Source: Pseudocercospora fijiensis CIRAD86
Taxonomy: Eukaryota > Ascomycota > Dothideomycetes > Mycosphaerellales > Mycosphaerellaceae
NCBI RefSeq assembly: GCF_000340215.1
Contig: NW_006921538.1
Span: 4,352,320 to 4,416,319 of the forward strand
DNA: 64,000 nucleotides
Direction: 5' to 3'
Shown here: one piece after another, positions 30,841-42,722 of the stretch
Position numbering within the stretch: position 1 is the first letter of the stretch
How the letters are laid out: the number at the start of each line of letters is the position of its first letter
Translations under genes and position numbers: made by a program
Notes under the pieces: generated by a model
Told to the model about the DNA's origin: nothing
Seen by the model: only the letters and a program-made list of their open reading frames with translations
Database searches by the model: none

Positions 30841-32325
30841 TTACTTGCCATCTAACAACGCCTTTTCATCGTAAAACATCCTCCAGCCGTGACTGTGAAG
30901 CTCTGGATTCCCGCAATTGCAAGATCGCATATACATGAATCGCAGAGTCCGACTGATCATTCTCTCAACAAATCTGTAAAAGCCCGGTCGTTGCTCCAGA
31001 AAGATGTCCCAATCTCGTGGTTCAAGAATCATGCTGGTCAAGTTGTCGTCTGAGTACAGGGTATGTACTTCAGATTCCAGGAAAGCATCAAGAAGCTTGC
31101 CGGTCACTTGACGCATAAGATAAGCCGAGATCGTTGAGACTCGGAGGACTTTCCTTCGCATAAAGATTATGCCATTTCTGATCGTTTGTTCGACGAGATC
31201 CATCTCAGGGAAGTCTGCAGGCGATAGTCCTCTGGGAGTGGAAGCGAATCGCTCGGACCGAGCTTTGCAAAGGAGAAGCGAAAGTACTTGCAGCGCGCGC
31301 TGAGGATGCACAGTGATGAGAGTGTCGTCGTCTTCGGCCATCAGCTCATCAAGGTCTGCACAGCTTCGCTCCCAATTTTCCCAGTACGTGAAGCGCGGGT
31401 CTGGGAAAAAATCGCCGTTCTGATTCAGGCCGTGTCGCAGATATTTGAACCACTTTGGGTCCGCTAGTATGGCGGTTCGACAGTGCGGACAACTGGCGTC
31501 CTCTCCCTGGGATTGACAGTGGCTGACCACGCAGTCGAAGCACATGGCGTGTATGGGACTGCATGGCAAAGATACTGGCCGCCGAAAGAGGCTATCGTAG
31601 TCCTCGAAGCAGATTGGGCAAGTCGCATCCCCAGCTGTAGGTCGTGCGGCCGTGACGACTCCGGGAAGCATGATGCTCCATCGCTCAAGAGATCGACGTG
31701 GTTTCCAAGGTATGTCTTCTTGAAGCTGTCCAGTCGCACGCCTATGCATCTCATAGCAGACAACGGCGAAGTCTGACTCCCGACGCAGCATGTCCAGGAT
31801 GTCATTGATCCAAACTGGAGACAGCTTTCGCTGGTCCGGTTGTCCAAAGATCAGAAGGAAAGCTTCAAGTTCGAATTGGTAGTGATGCTTCATGTCTTTC
31901 CCTGCGCCATGCCTCATGCAGATCCGCGTGTCGCATGTTATTCCGATCTTCCGCTCGCCATTCGTCGCCCGATACGTGGTGATGAAGATATATGACCATC
32001 CTGCCCATTGCGTAATCAACGCCATATCCTGAACAAGTCGCATTGGTGTTGCCGTAGATGTGTCGGGCATGCCTAGAGTCATCAGGTCGATGTTCTCTGC
32101 CGTAGTGATGCGAGCTGCTCCGAACGAGAACATTGCAATGTCTTCATCGTATCCTGTGGTGTTCTGGGCAGCCTCTGGACAGGCAGTGACGTCTCCTGGT
32201 TGGTATCGGATGGAGGCGTTTTTCGTTGGTAAGGTAATTGTGGCAGTATAGTCGCTCAGTGTATTGATCGGCACGTTCGACGGGTATACAACCTCGACTC
32301 GATGACTGATTTCAAACGCCTTCAT
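30841..32325 (-). CDS. RING-finger protein (494 aa)
   Basis: A long single-exon frame. The RING lies near residues 236-286: CPICFEDYDSL, then CSPIHAMCFDCVVSHC and SCPHCRTAI, a C3HC4-like order, so the protein is probably an E3 ubiquitin ligase. The 230 residues before the RING have mixed alpha/beta character with no named domain. The C-terminal 200 residues are leucine-rich and helical, also unnamed. A Cys pair (SCNCGNPELHSHGW) near the C-terminus could bind a metal. The same composition of a solo RING with unknown flanks is frequent in dothideomycetes; substrates are unknown. Confidence 0.75.
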   Translation of the reverse strand: MKAFEISHRVEVVYPSNVPINTLSDYTATITLPTKNASIRYQPGDVTACPEAAQNTTGYDEDIAMFSFGAARITTAENIDLMTLGMPDTSTATPMRLVQDMALITQWAGWSYIFITTYRATNGERKIGITCDTRICMRHGAGKDMKHHYQFELEAFLLIFGQPDQRKLSPVWINDILDMLRRESDFAVVCYEMHRRATGQLQEDIPWKPRRSLERWSIMLPGVVTAARPTAGDATCPICFEDYDSLFRRPVSLPCSPIHAMCFDCVVSHCQSQGEDASCPHCRTAILADPKWFKYLRHGLNQNGDFFPDPRFTYWENWERSCADLDELMAEDDDTLITVHPQRALQVLSLLLCKARSERFASTPRGLSPADFPEMDLVEQTIRNGIIFMRRKVLRVSTISAYLMRQVTGKLLDAFLESEVHTLYSDDNLTSMILEPRDWDIFLEQRPGFYRFVERMISRTLRFMYMRSCNCGNPELHSHGWRMFYDEKALLDGK

Positions 32326-32749
32326 CGTGCCACGCGTGAGGATGCGATGTGTAAGGTTTCGTGTTATGATTTCGAGTCTTGGGAAGCGGCAGACGTGCGA
32401 TTGCGAACGGAATAACGCTGGCCCAGATATCGAGGCTGTACGCGAGAGATGGCAACTCGGAGTGTCGTGGATCCTATCAGATCTCTTTGAAATGGATAGT
32501 CACGCCAAGGCCAAAGTTGGAGGATGTAAGGCAACGAAGGGGGCCAGCCAGCTCCACTTGAGTGAAGCGAGTGCTTTTTCGGCCCGGTCCGGGCGTGTTT
32601 CAAACGGTGCTTCAACATTTCTACCTGTCTCTGAGTTCGGCAAGACCTCTTTCCTGCAAGAGAAGTTTGCTGCACAACACCGACTCGAACAATCTTCTTT
32701 GTGCCCGCTGAGACCTTCTCCTCAACTCAGTCAAGAAGCGACGAACAGC

Positions 32750-33697
32750 ATGACTACTCCCCAACCTCCCACCACCACCACCGCCACCGCCAACGACAAC
32801 AATATGGCCTCGAATACCACGTCCGGCTCCACCATCACCGCCAAGCGAATCGCGAAAGACATCAGCACTGGACGTCCTGCTTGCATCCAGCTCCATTGCG
32901 CCGGTCGAGAGAAGCACATCTACAATATACCATCCCCTCTCCACGTATACGTCGCCATCTTCTACGGCTCTCGAAATGCCGCGACCGCAATCGTCCAATC
33001 CGGCACCATCACTCAGCCCTCGAAAGCCTTCAACAGCGACGCTGCCCTCAAGTTCTTCACCAGCGCCGCAAGCGACAGCAGCATCAGCAGGAGTGCTCAG
33101 CTGAGTAAGCCTCTTTCGGAAGTCCACCTCGTCCTCGACCTTCGTCATTCACCATACGCGCCAAACATCTATGCTCACAATGGCAAGACTATGGCGGCGT
33201 TCAGTCAGTCGAAGATCCCGGAGTGGGAGTACAAGTTCTCACGCTCTCTCGAGGTTGCGGTTCCGTTCCTCATTCAAGACCAAAGCGACCTCACGAACTA
33301 CCGGTACGGATGTGTGGTCCTCATCGTCGGAAAGCATGACCACGAGGAGAAGTGGAGAGTGGAGACGTTCCGCCCAGAGATCCAGGTCGAGGCTCACACG
33401 CCGGACGCCGCGCTCGACACGGTATGCTCAGTCCTTCTCCAGCGGATGGAGAAGCAGCCAGTCGAGGCGTTGACGGCTGGAGATCTACTTCCGGAGACGC
33501 TTGGGAAGCTGCAAGTGGCGATCATGGCCATTGATATCGGATGCGAAGGGACGAAGTGGGAGGCTGTTGCGATCAAGGAGGCCATGAGTGCTCGCAAGGC
33601 GCATCTTGCTCGCCTTCCCAAGGTTCGAGCTAACGTCAAGCACTCTGGCGTTGACATGATGGAGTATCTGCAGAAGAAGAAGGGCAAGTCAGAGTAG
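32750..33697 (+). CDS. hypothetical protein (315 aa)
   Basis: The frame opens at 32327, but the upstream 140 codons look untranslated; I prefer the ATG at 32750, with another ATG twenty codons in (MASNTTSGS). A Thr/Asn-rich head is followed by a folded-looking region from about residue 30: ITAKRIAKDISTGRPACIQL, IYNIPSPLHVYVAIFYGS, VHLVLDLRHSPYAPNIY. The C-terminus is basic and Lys-rich (YLQKKKGKSE). No domain recognised, no signal peptide, no membrane helix. It is divergent from the RING gene, whose start is at 32325. Confidence 0.6.
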   Translation: MTTPQPPTTTTATANDNNMASNTTSGSTITAKRIAKDISTGRPACIQLHCAGREKHIYNIPSPLHVYVAIFYGSRNAATAIVQSGTITQPSKAFNSDAALKFFTSAASDSSISRSAQLSKPLSEVHLVLDLRHSPYAPNIYAHNGKTMAAFSQSKIPEWEYKFSRSLEVAVPFLIQDQSDLTNYRYGCVVLIVGKHDHEEKWRVETFRPEIQVEAHTPDAALDTVCSVLLQRMEKQPVEALTAGDLLPETLGKLQVAIMAIDIGCEGTKWEAVAIKEAMSARKAHLARLPKVRANVKHSGVDMMEYLQKKKGKSE

Positions 33698-35900
33698 TTT
33701 GGGACTATTTCCCGAGCGGAGTACCCAAAGACGAAAGGTCTGGCTGGTGGAGGTTTGTACGCCAGCGAGGATCATTGAGAAAGCGCCGGCTGCTTGAATT
33801 TGGTTTGGGCGAGAGCGTATCACCCAGAATTGTGCGAGCTGCTCAGAGTAGAGAAGAGCAGCACCGGATGGATGAGAGAGAAAGCACTGCAAGCAGGACA
33901 CAGGCAGCGAGACGTGATGTTGAAGAAGCAAAGTTGAAAAGCCCGATTTCCCTCTGGATCTACAGTCCTCCTTGACGATTGCTATATTCACATTTTGTAC
34001 TTGCTTTCCATTGCTTCCTATTGCTCTCTGCTCCTTGTAGAGGCGAAGCATGCGATGAATCGACTGCGTCCTGCAAAGGGTTGGTAGAGCAGGTTTATGC
34101 TCTGGCATCGACAGGCATCCAGCTCTTGTGCGAGAGATGCGATAATAGTATGATGAGACGGTGAGGTTGACCTTTGCACATCCGTAGCAAGGGATCGACA
34201 TAGCAGGGCTGGCAGATGATTTGCAGTGATGCGCATACCACGAAGGAAGATGGCTGAGTTCACAAACTGTCCGTTGACTTTGTCCTTCTCGAAGCAGACG
34301 TATTACTGCCAGTGATCAAGACGATGTACTAAGCGCACCAATGCTCGCTTGTTGAACGCGTCACCTATCTCTCGGAAGCATAGCATGCTGGGACCTCGGG
34401 GGTGTTGATCGGTATACATAAATTGCTGCTCTTTCGTACACTGGATATGAGGTAATCTACCCTGATCAGCTTCGCTATGCTCGATGGGCCAGATGGGATG
34501 GTTCTTTCAGATCGGGGCGTGCAGGGTGCAGACGCAGTCTGAGACGCAGAGGTTTTATGTATAGAGTACTCACTGATCAAGCCTACAGACGAGGATGGCG
34601 CACAGCAGCGGCCTAGTACAAAAAGTCCGTAAAGCCCACCCCAAGCCACAGTACACAATCCGTCCAGCCTCCTACGGCTTCCAGGTCTCGAGTAGGCCAA
34701 GACTCGGTGAGACAACTTTCGAGCAAAATCAAAGCAGAGCGTCTGCTACACCCAATGCGTTGACCGCTTCAACGGTTGGCGAGACCATAGACGACGAGGC
34801 AACGGAAGTCGAGACACACGCCCAATAGATTTTCAATTTGTACCGCACACTGCTGATCGCGACTGGATGATTATTGCTATCGGAGTTGCGAAACAGATTG
34901 GATAGGCCGTTCAATGCCGTCCCATCTGGGTCGTCACAAGACACCCGCTGCGATCTTACGACAATCACAGAGCGGAGCCTTTCAGGTAGACGTGGATCTC
35001 GAGCTTGGTGATATCGATTCTTTGGAAGCGGTACTACACGACAATGCTCGTGACTTGGTTGTCGATTTCGAGCTCCGCTAATGCCGACCGCCCTTCAAGA
35101 ATGGAATTGGTCTCACAAGATACCGCTCGCCGGAGCGTGAAGCTCAGGCTTTGTATACATGACGCTAGTGGGGGTTGTTAACGTTCGCGCTAGAGTTGAT
35201 AAATGATGGCATCGGCTATAGCTCCAGCAGCCTAGAGTACGGCGATGGCCTCGTTTCCTGAGCTAGTGACTTGCGGTCACAAGGGTCGGTTACCGACAAG
35301 GACGCTAGAAATGATACAGATGACATCTCCAGAGGGCATGCTATCGATCGCAGTGGCCGCAGTAGAAAGCAACGCGAAGGTGAAGGGCTTGGTCTCCTCG
35401 ATCGTATCTAGGGCACTAGTCGTTTCTGCGATCTCGATAGTCGAACTTTCAGCCTTTCCAAGAGCGACCTCTTAGTCTGCTATCGTCTGGAGATCGTGTC
35501 CCTAGCAAGGGGGTTAATGGAAGGGAAAGTCACTGACAATGCTCGTTGGACGAACGGCTGACGAAGAACGTCAGGCTGTATGCGATATATTGAACTGAGT
35601 CAGACGCGGTTAAGCCGGTAGTGCGAGTCTACAAGTATAGAGCCCCGGATTGAGAACTCGACGGCATGCATAGAGATTCTAGGCCTATACATGGATACGG
35701 AAATGCGGGGAGCATAGGCTACGGAAGTTGAAATCGTAAGGGGAGAAAGGCGTCTAGCCGAGGCGGCAACTACTCCTACTTTCGGCAATTGCATTAGCGT
35801 CTCCTAGCGTTGTTATGCAGCTGGTTTTGATAACTACCCCATCTTTGAAGTGCCGAGCCGAAGAAATGGGGCCACATCTTGCTAACGGCCTGCTAAGCTA
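33698..35900. other. gene-poor transition region
   Basis: Short frames only, e.g. 34595-34828 (+) and 35245-35475 (+), neither with a domain. From about 35.6 kb CA and TG dinucleotides become rarer and TA-rich words more common, marking the edge of the RIP block. Confidence 0.4.
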
Positions 35901-36649
35901 ATATAGCGATTGACTACGTAGCTTCGTAAGAACCCGGACGACTAAGCAGCTATACCTTGATCTAGACTTGCCGTGCGACTGTTGGTTGCTCCCTAGACTG
36001 TAGTAGGGATCTAACGGCCCTAGCTACCCGCCCGAGCCCTAGCACAACCCGAGATTACGAGATCGGCCCCTCTATATATAATCGCGTATAGAAGCGGATA
36101 ATCGCGTCGCTATAGGCCCCGCTCGCCGGGCAACTACTACTATACTACTACTAGCAGCTATAAAGCTAAAGTTTATTAGCAAATTAGTAGTATAGTAAAG
36201 TTTAAAGTATTATTAGTTATTAGCTATCTACTTAGGTCTAAGCGGATTACGACCTATCGCCTTATAACTACGCGAGGCTATATATACTAGCTTATACTAG
36301 TCTCTTAGTTACTAACTAGTATACTACTACTAAGTAAACTAATAGTATAATTGCTAAGCGAGCTAATAGTGCTATTACTATAGTATCTAGTAATAAAGCG
36401 GCCGTCCTACTAGCTATATAAGCGACTATTATTATTATTACTAGTACTATGAGTGTTACTAAGTAGCCTATCGTCGTTACTATCTAAACAACGCCGCCTA
36501 CTATCGGCTATATTTAACCTACTACTAAGTGCGCTATTCTTTATATACTCGAAGGTTATTAAGTTCTTACTATAGAAGGTCTAGCTTAGAAGGAGGTTAT
36601 AGTTTAACCGGAAGTGCTTCTTAACGTAGATTATACTACTCGAAGCCGC

Positions 36650-38700
36650 TTATATAGTAAGTAGAGCTACAAGCACGATTAGCCTTCTAGTAAGGGTATT
36701 ATCAAGTGCGGCATTAGCTCTTTACGTACTTATAGTACTTAACGGTCGTCCTTAGCTAAGTAAGTAATACGCTAGGCTTAAGTATAAATTTAGTCGTTCT
36801 AGCTATTACTATCTTCTATCGCTTAGCGACTACTATCTCGTTTAGGTCGTCTAATTCGCGTACTATAGTAGTACGATTTATTATATATAACATAGCTCCG
36901 CTAGTAAGAGGTTTGTAGTTACTAAAGATTATCTCTAGCTCTCGTAAACAGACTATTCTACGGAAGTCGATAAACTAGTACTTATAGAAATAGCTTAGTA
37001 ATAGAATAGCGCAATTGCCGCCTATCTCGATAAGCTTTATTAAGTTATAGATATATAGATAACTATAGGTCTTACTAAGGTAGTCGTTATAGTAGCACTA
37101 TAGATAGCTATACGAGGACGCTAAGTGCTTTAACTCGTTGCTATTATCGTTAGTTATAGTAAGTAGAAGGTCGTTAGCTCGTAAATATAGTGCCTTTACC
37201 TCGAGTAAGTAATAGTCGCTTATTATACGAGATACACTCGCCTTAAATAGTCTATTTAGTGCCTTATTACACCTCTTAAGGTTCTTAGTAAGGGTAATAC
37301 GACGGCGGTTGTAACCTTCTTACTACTATTATAATAGGCTCTCGAATAGCGTAAAGATATCGTAGCGGCTACTATAGTTAAGCTACTATTTAATGCGGCT
37401 ATAGGTAGATTTAACTCGAGAGGTTGTTTTATAACTAAAGTAAAGAACCTCGTTAGTCTAGTAGTCGACAATATAAGCCTTATATTGCTACTAGTAATTA
37501 TAAAGATAGGTCTTAAATATAGGATATACGTTGTCTAACTTCTTTACGTTCTTATTAAACTCCTATATAGTCTAACTATAGATAGTATACGCAAAGAGCT
37601 ATAGAAACTTGCTAGTTTAAGGGCTGTCTATCTAATAACCGTCGCTCTTAACTTAACTAAATTCGCCTCGTTCCTTACGGACTCGAGTTAATATATCTTA
37701 TTATAGATGCTAGTTATATACGATATTAGTAGACTTCGGAAATATCTCCTTAATAGCACCTATAAGAGCTTCTTTATAGTTAGTACTAATAACCGATAGT
37801 ATAGCGTAATCGGCTTATCTAAGGCCCTTCCGGATAGCCTTTAAGAGCGTAACAAAGTCTAGTTTATCTCGCTTCGGACAGATAAGGCTAATGCCTAATT
37901 TAATAGTATTATTTATAGGACTAGCGCTAACAATATCTATTAACTCGAGGTTATAGATATTAGTAGAGTATATCGTATCTAGGATAAGCGTATATAGCGT
38001 ATTCTTAAAGGCCTCTATTAAGCGAGGATAGAGGGCAACTATATACCGAATAGCTCTATTTTCCGGGTTCTTAAGAATATCGTAAAATATAGTATAGTCG
38101 TCTAGTAACTAAACTATACGTTTAGCCTAGTTTAGCTATCGACGTGCCTTAATATTACGAGTCTAGGCGATATTATTAATGTCCTTCGGCTTTAGTAGAA
38201 TAATACGGCCTCGAAAGTATACTATAATCTTCGAGGTTAGTATTCGGGCTTACTAAAGCCGCTCTAGTTACTTAAGGAACTATACTATTCTTAACTACCT
38301 TCTATAGGTAGTAAGGGCAATAACGTCGTCCTTCTTATACTTATAGAAACAATAGTCTTCTTCTATAGAATAGCGAATAACCTACTAACCTTTAGGCTAG
38401 CTAGGGTCGATAGCAACTACGTAGAAGTAGAACTTATAACCTATCTTCTTTAAGGTTAACTTCCGCTTTATTATACCTTCCTTCTAGGTACGCTTCTCTA
38501 GTAAGCCGAAGTAACTATATGCCTAGCGGTAGCAATACTTAAGACTACTATCCTTATTCTTCTACGGCTTATACTACTTAAATTCGAATCTAGTCGCCTT
38601 TCCGAAGGTATAGACGTACGACTCGAGGGCTTAATATAATAGAAATCGCGACTTGCGCGGTATTAGACTACGAGAGCGTTCCTTTAGTAAAAATAGGTAC
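36650..38700 (-). pseudogene. Mutator-like (MULE) transposase relic
   Basis: Minus-strand translation gives MULE landmarks despite many TAA/TAG stops. Near 38.5-38.35 kb a FAR1-like DNA-binding head (GYKFYFYVVAIDP, VIRYSIEE). Near 38.0-37.9 kb the first catalytic region LILDTIYSTNIYNLELIDIV with its Asp. Near 37.8 kb VISTNYKEALIGAIKEIFP, where relatives have TD before the ALxxA helix, so the second Asp appears changed to Asn. Near 37.44 kb YKTTSRVKSTYSRIK, matching the TSRVEGxHSxIK segment. The Asp-to-Asn and Gln/Trp-to-stop changes fit RIP. No active element remains. Confidence 0.75.
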
Positions 38701-40448
38701 TTCTAAGGGCGTAGTAATACTAACCGATAATCTAGTAGATTAATACGCTTACGCGGTAGCGACAGTAAGCGCGAGCGACCTCGAATACGTATCTCCGAGA
38801 TAAATTAGACCTCTCCCTATAACTTAATATCTACTAGCGCGCCTTTAATACCTTTAATACCTTTTACTACTAAGAGCGCGCCTTCTATTACTATTTCTAC
38901 CTCTTTAATATCCGCCGCCGCCGATAGCGCGCCTTCTACGCCATCTACGCCTTCTATACCTTCTACACCTTCTGTGTATTCTATATCTTCTGTACCTTCT
39001 ATCGCCGAGAGCGCGCCTTCTTCTACTGCCGCCTCTACCTCCGCCGCGCCGCTAGTAATAAGACTATTAAGAAACTCGTCGTATAATAGAGATTTAGCTA
39101 TTTTCGATAGTTACTAGGCAATCTACTACAAAAGAGGGAAGAAATACGAATTTTAGGCCTATAGTAGAATTCGAGGTACGACTTCCTAAGTAACGCGCTA
39201 CGCGCCTATTAATAATACTAACTAAGAACGGAAATAGGCTATATTAGGTAGAAAGAGCACGTAATTCTATATAAAGGCGATTCTATAATAGTACTAGTAT
39301 CGGGTTATACTAGGGCTTAGGCAGATAGCTAGGGCTCGGTTTAGTAGCTAGGTCTAACGGCAAATAAAAGTTAAATATAGTATATAAAAAGCTTCCCTAT
39401 CTATAGTATCTAGTATACAAGTTGCATAGTTATAGTTATACGAGCGATTGTTCGTATACTTAGCTATTCTTTAACTTAGTCGATAGATAGTAGATTAAGG
39501 CGCTATTCCGTTAGACGGTATTACGAAAGCTAGATATGCCTAGCAATCGCCTTTGTATCGTAGGATGCGGATATATAGTAATATATTATAGATATTACAT
39601 CCCGTACCTTTAGTTTAGGTTCTCGATTATATAATTATTAATGCCTATAAACGTAATTGCCTAATCGTAGCGACGACGCCTAGGGTATCGTAGAACTACA
39701 AGCCTATAGCGTACTAAGAAGCTATTATATTGTACTTTAGAAAGGAATTAGGTAGTAGAGCGACTTATTAGAAATAATTATATAAAGTATATAAACGTAG
39801 TTTATATATATATCTTTATTATATTCTAGCGATTTAATTTACTATTATCTAAATAATACTATAAAGTTAATTACTATAAGAAAGACTAGTAAGACTAGTA
39901 TAGTAAGGGAGGAAACTAATATATTCTACTACTAATTAGCTTAAAACTCTTTGATATAGTCTAAATTATATTATAGAGTTTTCTACTATTACTAATAGTA
40001 GTACTAGCTTTATAATTTTAATATATTTATTAAACTACTAGCTAGTAATATACTCTATTAGTGTTAATATACTCTACTAGTAGAGTAATTTTAATTATGA
40101 CTTTTAGTACTTAAATACGTTTTGTTATATTAAACACTTAGCTTTAAAGTAACTTAAACTATTATAAAATTTATAAAATATCCTATAGAAAACCTAAGTA
40201 TATAAATATAAAATAGGAAAGCTTTCGAAATATATAGAGAGCTAATGCTTTATATAGTAGTTCTCGGGTTATTCGTAGAAATATAGAAGTAGGTACTTAG
40301 TACTCGGTAGCTAACTACTCCTAGAAGCATCCTAGCCTCGGCAAGGCGCGACTGCTCGACCTAACTATCGCATCCCGCCGTAACGCCCGCTATTGTCTAG
40401 GAACTACCCGCGGGCCGCGGCTTTATAAAGCCTTTTACGCCTAAGTTA

Positions 40449-40471
40449 CCGCTCGCTTAGCTAGCGAGCGG
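40449..40471. other. 8-bp inverted repeat hairpin
   Basis: CCGCTCGC and GCGAGCGG flank a 7-bp spacer. It sits in a GC-rich island inside the AT-rich block, next to a second CCGCGGGCCGCGG-like palindromic patch near 40410. Confidence 0.6.
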
Positions 40472-40544
40472 CGTTTGCCGCTAATTTGATTAAGCTACGG
40501 ATATAGCCGAGAACCGTAGGAAATATACTAATTGCTAAAAGCAT

Positions 40545-40964
40545 TTTAGAGATATAAAAACCTTAGTAAACTAGTAAATAGTAATTACTATAGTAATAGT
40601 AACATTACTACAGTAATTACTATTATTATTACTTTTACTATTACTAGAGACCTTTAAGAAATAGTAATAGTAATAGTAATAGTAATAGCAATAGTAATAG
40701 TAATAGTAAAATAGTAATTACTATACTTTTACTAGTATACTATTCTTAGCAATATATTAGTAAAGACAGTATATCCTATACTATCTTCAAACAAATAGTA
40801 ACCGCTATAGCAAATAGTAATTGCTATTTTACTATTGCTATTACTATTACTATGGACTTCTTCCTGAGATTGCTGTTGCTATTACTGTTACTATTGCTAA
40901 TTTGACTTTACTATTTGCTATTTGCTATTGCTATTGCTGTTACTAAGGTTTTTACATCTCTAAA
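40545..40964. mobile_element. MITE-like element with TIRs and 9-bp target duplication
   Basis: Left end at 40545-40569 and right end at 40940-40964 are inverted copies of a 25-bp sequence with one transition (TTTAGAGATRTAAAAACC... on the left strand). AAAGCATTT occurs at both outer borders, overlapping the ends by one or two bases, which fits a 9-bp target-site duplication typical of Mutator-like elements. The inside is filled with hexanucleotide (TAGTAA)n-like arrays on the left and their inverted counterpart (GCTATT/TTACTA) on the right, so the whole could fold on itself. It has no coding capacity. It ends 219 bp before the regulator's ATG. Confidence 0.7.
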
Positions 40965-41183
40965 GCATTTGATGTTCCCGCTGCATGTCTAGTAACATCC
41001 CTCCAACATTTCCCGGTTCTGTTTAAGATAAAATCTCAGGAGGCCGTCTAGGATAGCTTTCTGTCTCTTCATCCACGGCGTATTTAAGTCCCAAGAGCCG
41101 CCCCTGAGAGCCTTGGCGTGACGGGCACGCGCCTTTATCCTATGTCACATGTCAGCGACTAGTGAATGGTTTAGTTAGTCATC
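40965..41183 (+). promoter_or_regulatory. proximal promoter of the cluster regulator
   Basis: 219 bp between the MITE-like element and the ATG. It is normal in CA/TG content, unlike the block to the left. A TATTTAAG element lies near 41081. No TCG(N5)CGA site is seen here. Confidence 0.5.
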
Positions 41184-42646
41184 ATGTCCCGAAGGCTTCG
41201 CGCAGCCTGCGACTTCTGCCATACTTCCAAGATCAAGTGCTCGGGAGGGAAGCAGTGCTCAAGCTGCAGCTCGCTTAACATGGCCTGCTCGTACAGCTAT
41301 ACGAGGCACACTGGTCGACCACGAGGGGCTCGTAATAGGAAGACTCTCGAGCGCGTCCAGCAGTTTCAAGTTGAGCTGGACTTGCGATCGATCACCGACG
41401 GCGGAGGTGCGCCATCTATCCGGGACATGACGACTTCCGCCCCTGAATTGCAATCAAGGACCGAAACGTCTGCCCGCGAGAATGGCACAAGCTCCCAGAA
41501 CGAGAGCCTCTTGCACCTCCAGTCGAATGATCCCTATGTTGGAGACATGCTCGATGGCCAGAGTGGCGGAAACTCCGCGTTTGACGACGCAATGGACTCT
41601 GACCTGTACGAAGTCGAGTCTGAGTTTCATTCCGATTCCACTCTCATTCCGGGCCTACTCAGTCCTGCAGTAACGGTAACTCCTTTCCAGCCGATAAGTA
41701 AGACTCCTTCGTTTGGAACTGATGATGTAGAAGCTAACCTGATGCAGTCAGTGATAATGAACGACGAGCGGCCGCTCATGCGGCAATTCAGCAGAACGAA
41801 CAGCTTCTTGAGCATGAGCATCAGACGACATTCGAAGCATCGAACCCAGCGGAGCCCTCGGATATCTCATCGATGGATATGCTCACAGATATGTCTGCAC
41901 TCGATCCTCAACTCCCACGGTCCAACATATGTAATTGTATTTCCAACCTGTCACTTGGCTTGTCCCGATTGGCAACTTCTTCGTATATGGCACAAACAGT
42001 AGATACGCTGGAAGACACTCTCTCTAGTACCCGAGTTGTTCTCAGTACCACGGCAGAGTGCTTCGCATGCCACTGTCATTCGGCAGGTCCGCGCATGGTA
42101 GTCTTGCTACTCATCGCAAGCAGCATCAGCCTGATCGCAAACATCATCAGCAACCAGTGTGCGAGCTCGGGTCAAACGGCGGTGGTCGTTTCGGACACAA
42201 CCTGGCCAAACAGAGTCATTCAGCATAGTCGTAGCCCACGTCGTCTCTCCGAATCCGACCTTGTGGATTCGTCCCTGCACAAGGCATCGGGCATTTCGGG
42301 ACCCAAGTTCAACAGATACCTACCTACAATGAGAGAGGAACGGCTCATGCGATCGGCCTTGTTACTGAATGCGATCGATCAGACTTGTACCGCCAGTCGT
42401 CGCTTGCTGCAACTGGCGAACAACTACAGACTCTCGCTGCAGTCCGGCGGCGGCTTGCATGTGGACCAGACAAGTGCAATGCTCTTTTTCTCTCGCCTAC
42501 CATCAACAATGCGCATGTCTTCCACCGGCAGACAGTCAGAAACGACGATGGTTCAAGGGCTGCAGTACATCTGCGAAACGATGGAGCAGATTGCGCGCGA
42601 CATGTCTCGGCATGCCGAGGATTTTGCAATCTTTCATCGCGTGTAA
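41184..42646 (+). CDS. AflR-like Zn2Cys6 pathway regulator, 2 exons
   Basis: Exons 41184-41697 and 41748-42646 joined across a 50-bp intron (GTAAGA donor, GCTAAC branch, CAG acceptor) give 470 residues. Residues 9-35 form the binuclear zinc cluster with the classic CX2CX6CX5CX2CX6C spacing, followed by the basic RHTGRPRGARNRK linker like that of AflR. The middle is Ser/Thr and acid-rich (activation-type). The C-terminal half (ECFACHCHSAG, IASSISLIANIIS) fits the AflR-family regulatory domain. It lies tail-to-tail with the PKS, 76 bp apart. It probably binds the TCG(N5)CGA sites in the two divergent promoters. Without the intron the second half looks like a separate gene. Confidence 0.85.
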
Positions 42647-42722
42647 GGAGTTGGGAAAGGTCATCAAGCAAGCAAGCAAGCGGTAGAATACATATATCTA
42701 TCCCGGCAAAAGCACTTCCTCT

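Larger units (their letters stand above)
35901..40544. repeat. RIP-degraded repeat block
   Basis: Almost free of CA and TG dinucleotides and packed with CTA/TAG words, while GC dinucleotides and moderately GC-rich patches persist. This is the outcome of CpA-to-TpA change on both strands (RIP). The block includes a recognisable MULE transposase relic, a low-complexity patch rich in GCGCGCCTTCTA words at 38860-39060, and an AT-rich part at 39.7-40.3 kb with nothing I can identify. Confidence 0.8.

Noticed and set aside
32327..32749. N-terminal extension of the 315-residue protein
   Set aside because: The extra 141 codons have no conserved look and overlap the divergent promoter of the RING gene; the ATG at 32750 is more likely.
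37256..37471. 71-codon open frame in the RIP block
   Set aside because: It is a chance frame overlapping the MULE transposase relic; the neighbouring frame carries the TSRV-x-STYSRIK motif.
35901..40544. Centromere or isochore AT block
   Set aside because: The block keeps GC-rich patches and a translatable transposase relic; CA/TG loss by RIP explains it better.
40570..40939. CRISPR-like array from the regular hexanucleotide repeats
   Set aside because: The units are simple-sequence TAGTAA/GCTATT arrays without unique spacers, inside a MITE-like element of a eukaryote.
41873..42646. A separate gene downstream of the zinc-cluster frame
   Set aside because: The 50-bp interval with GTAAGA donor, GCTAAC branch and CAG acceptor joins both frames exactly, and the C-terminal part fits the AflR-family regulatory domain.
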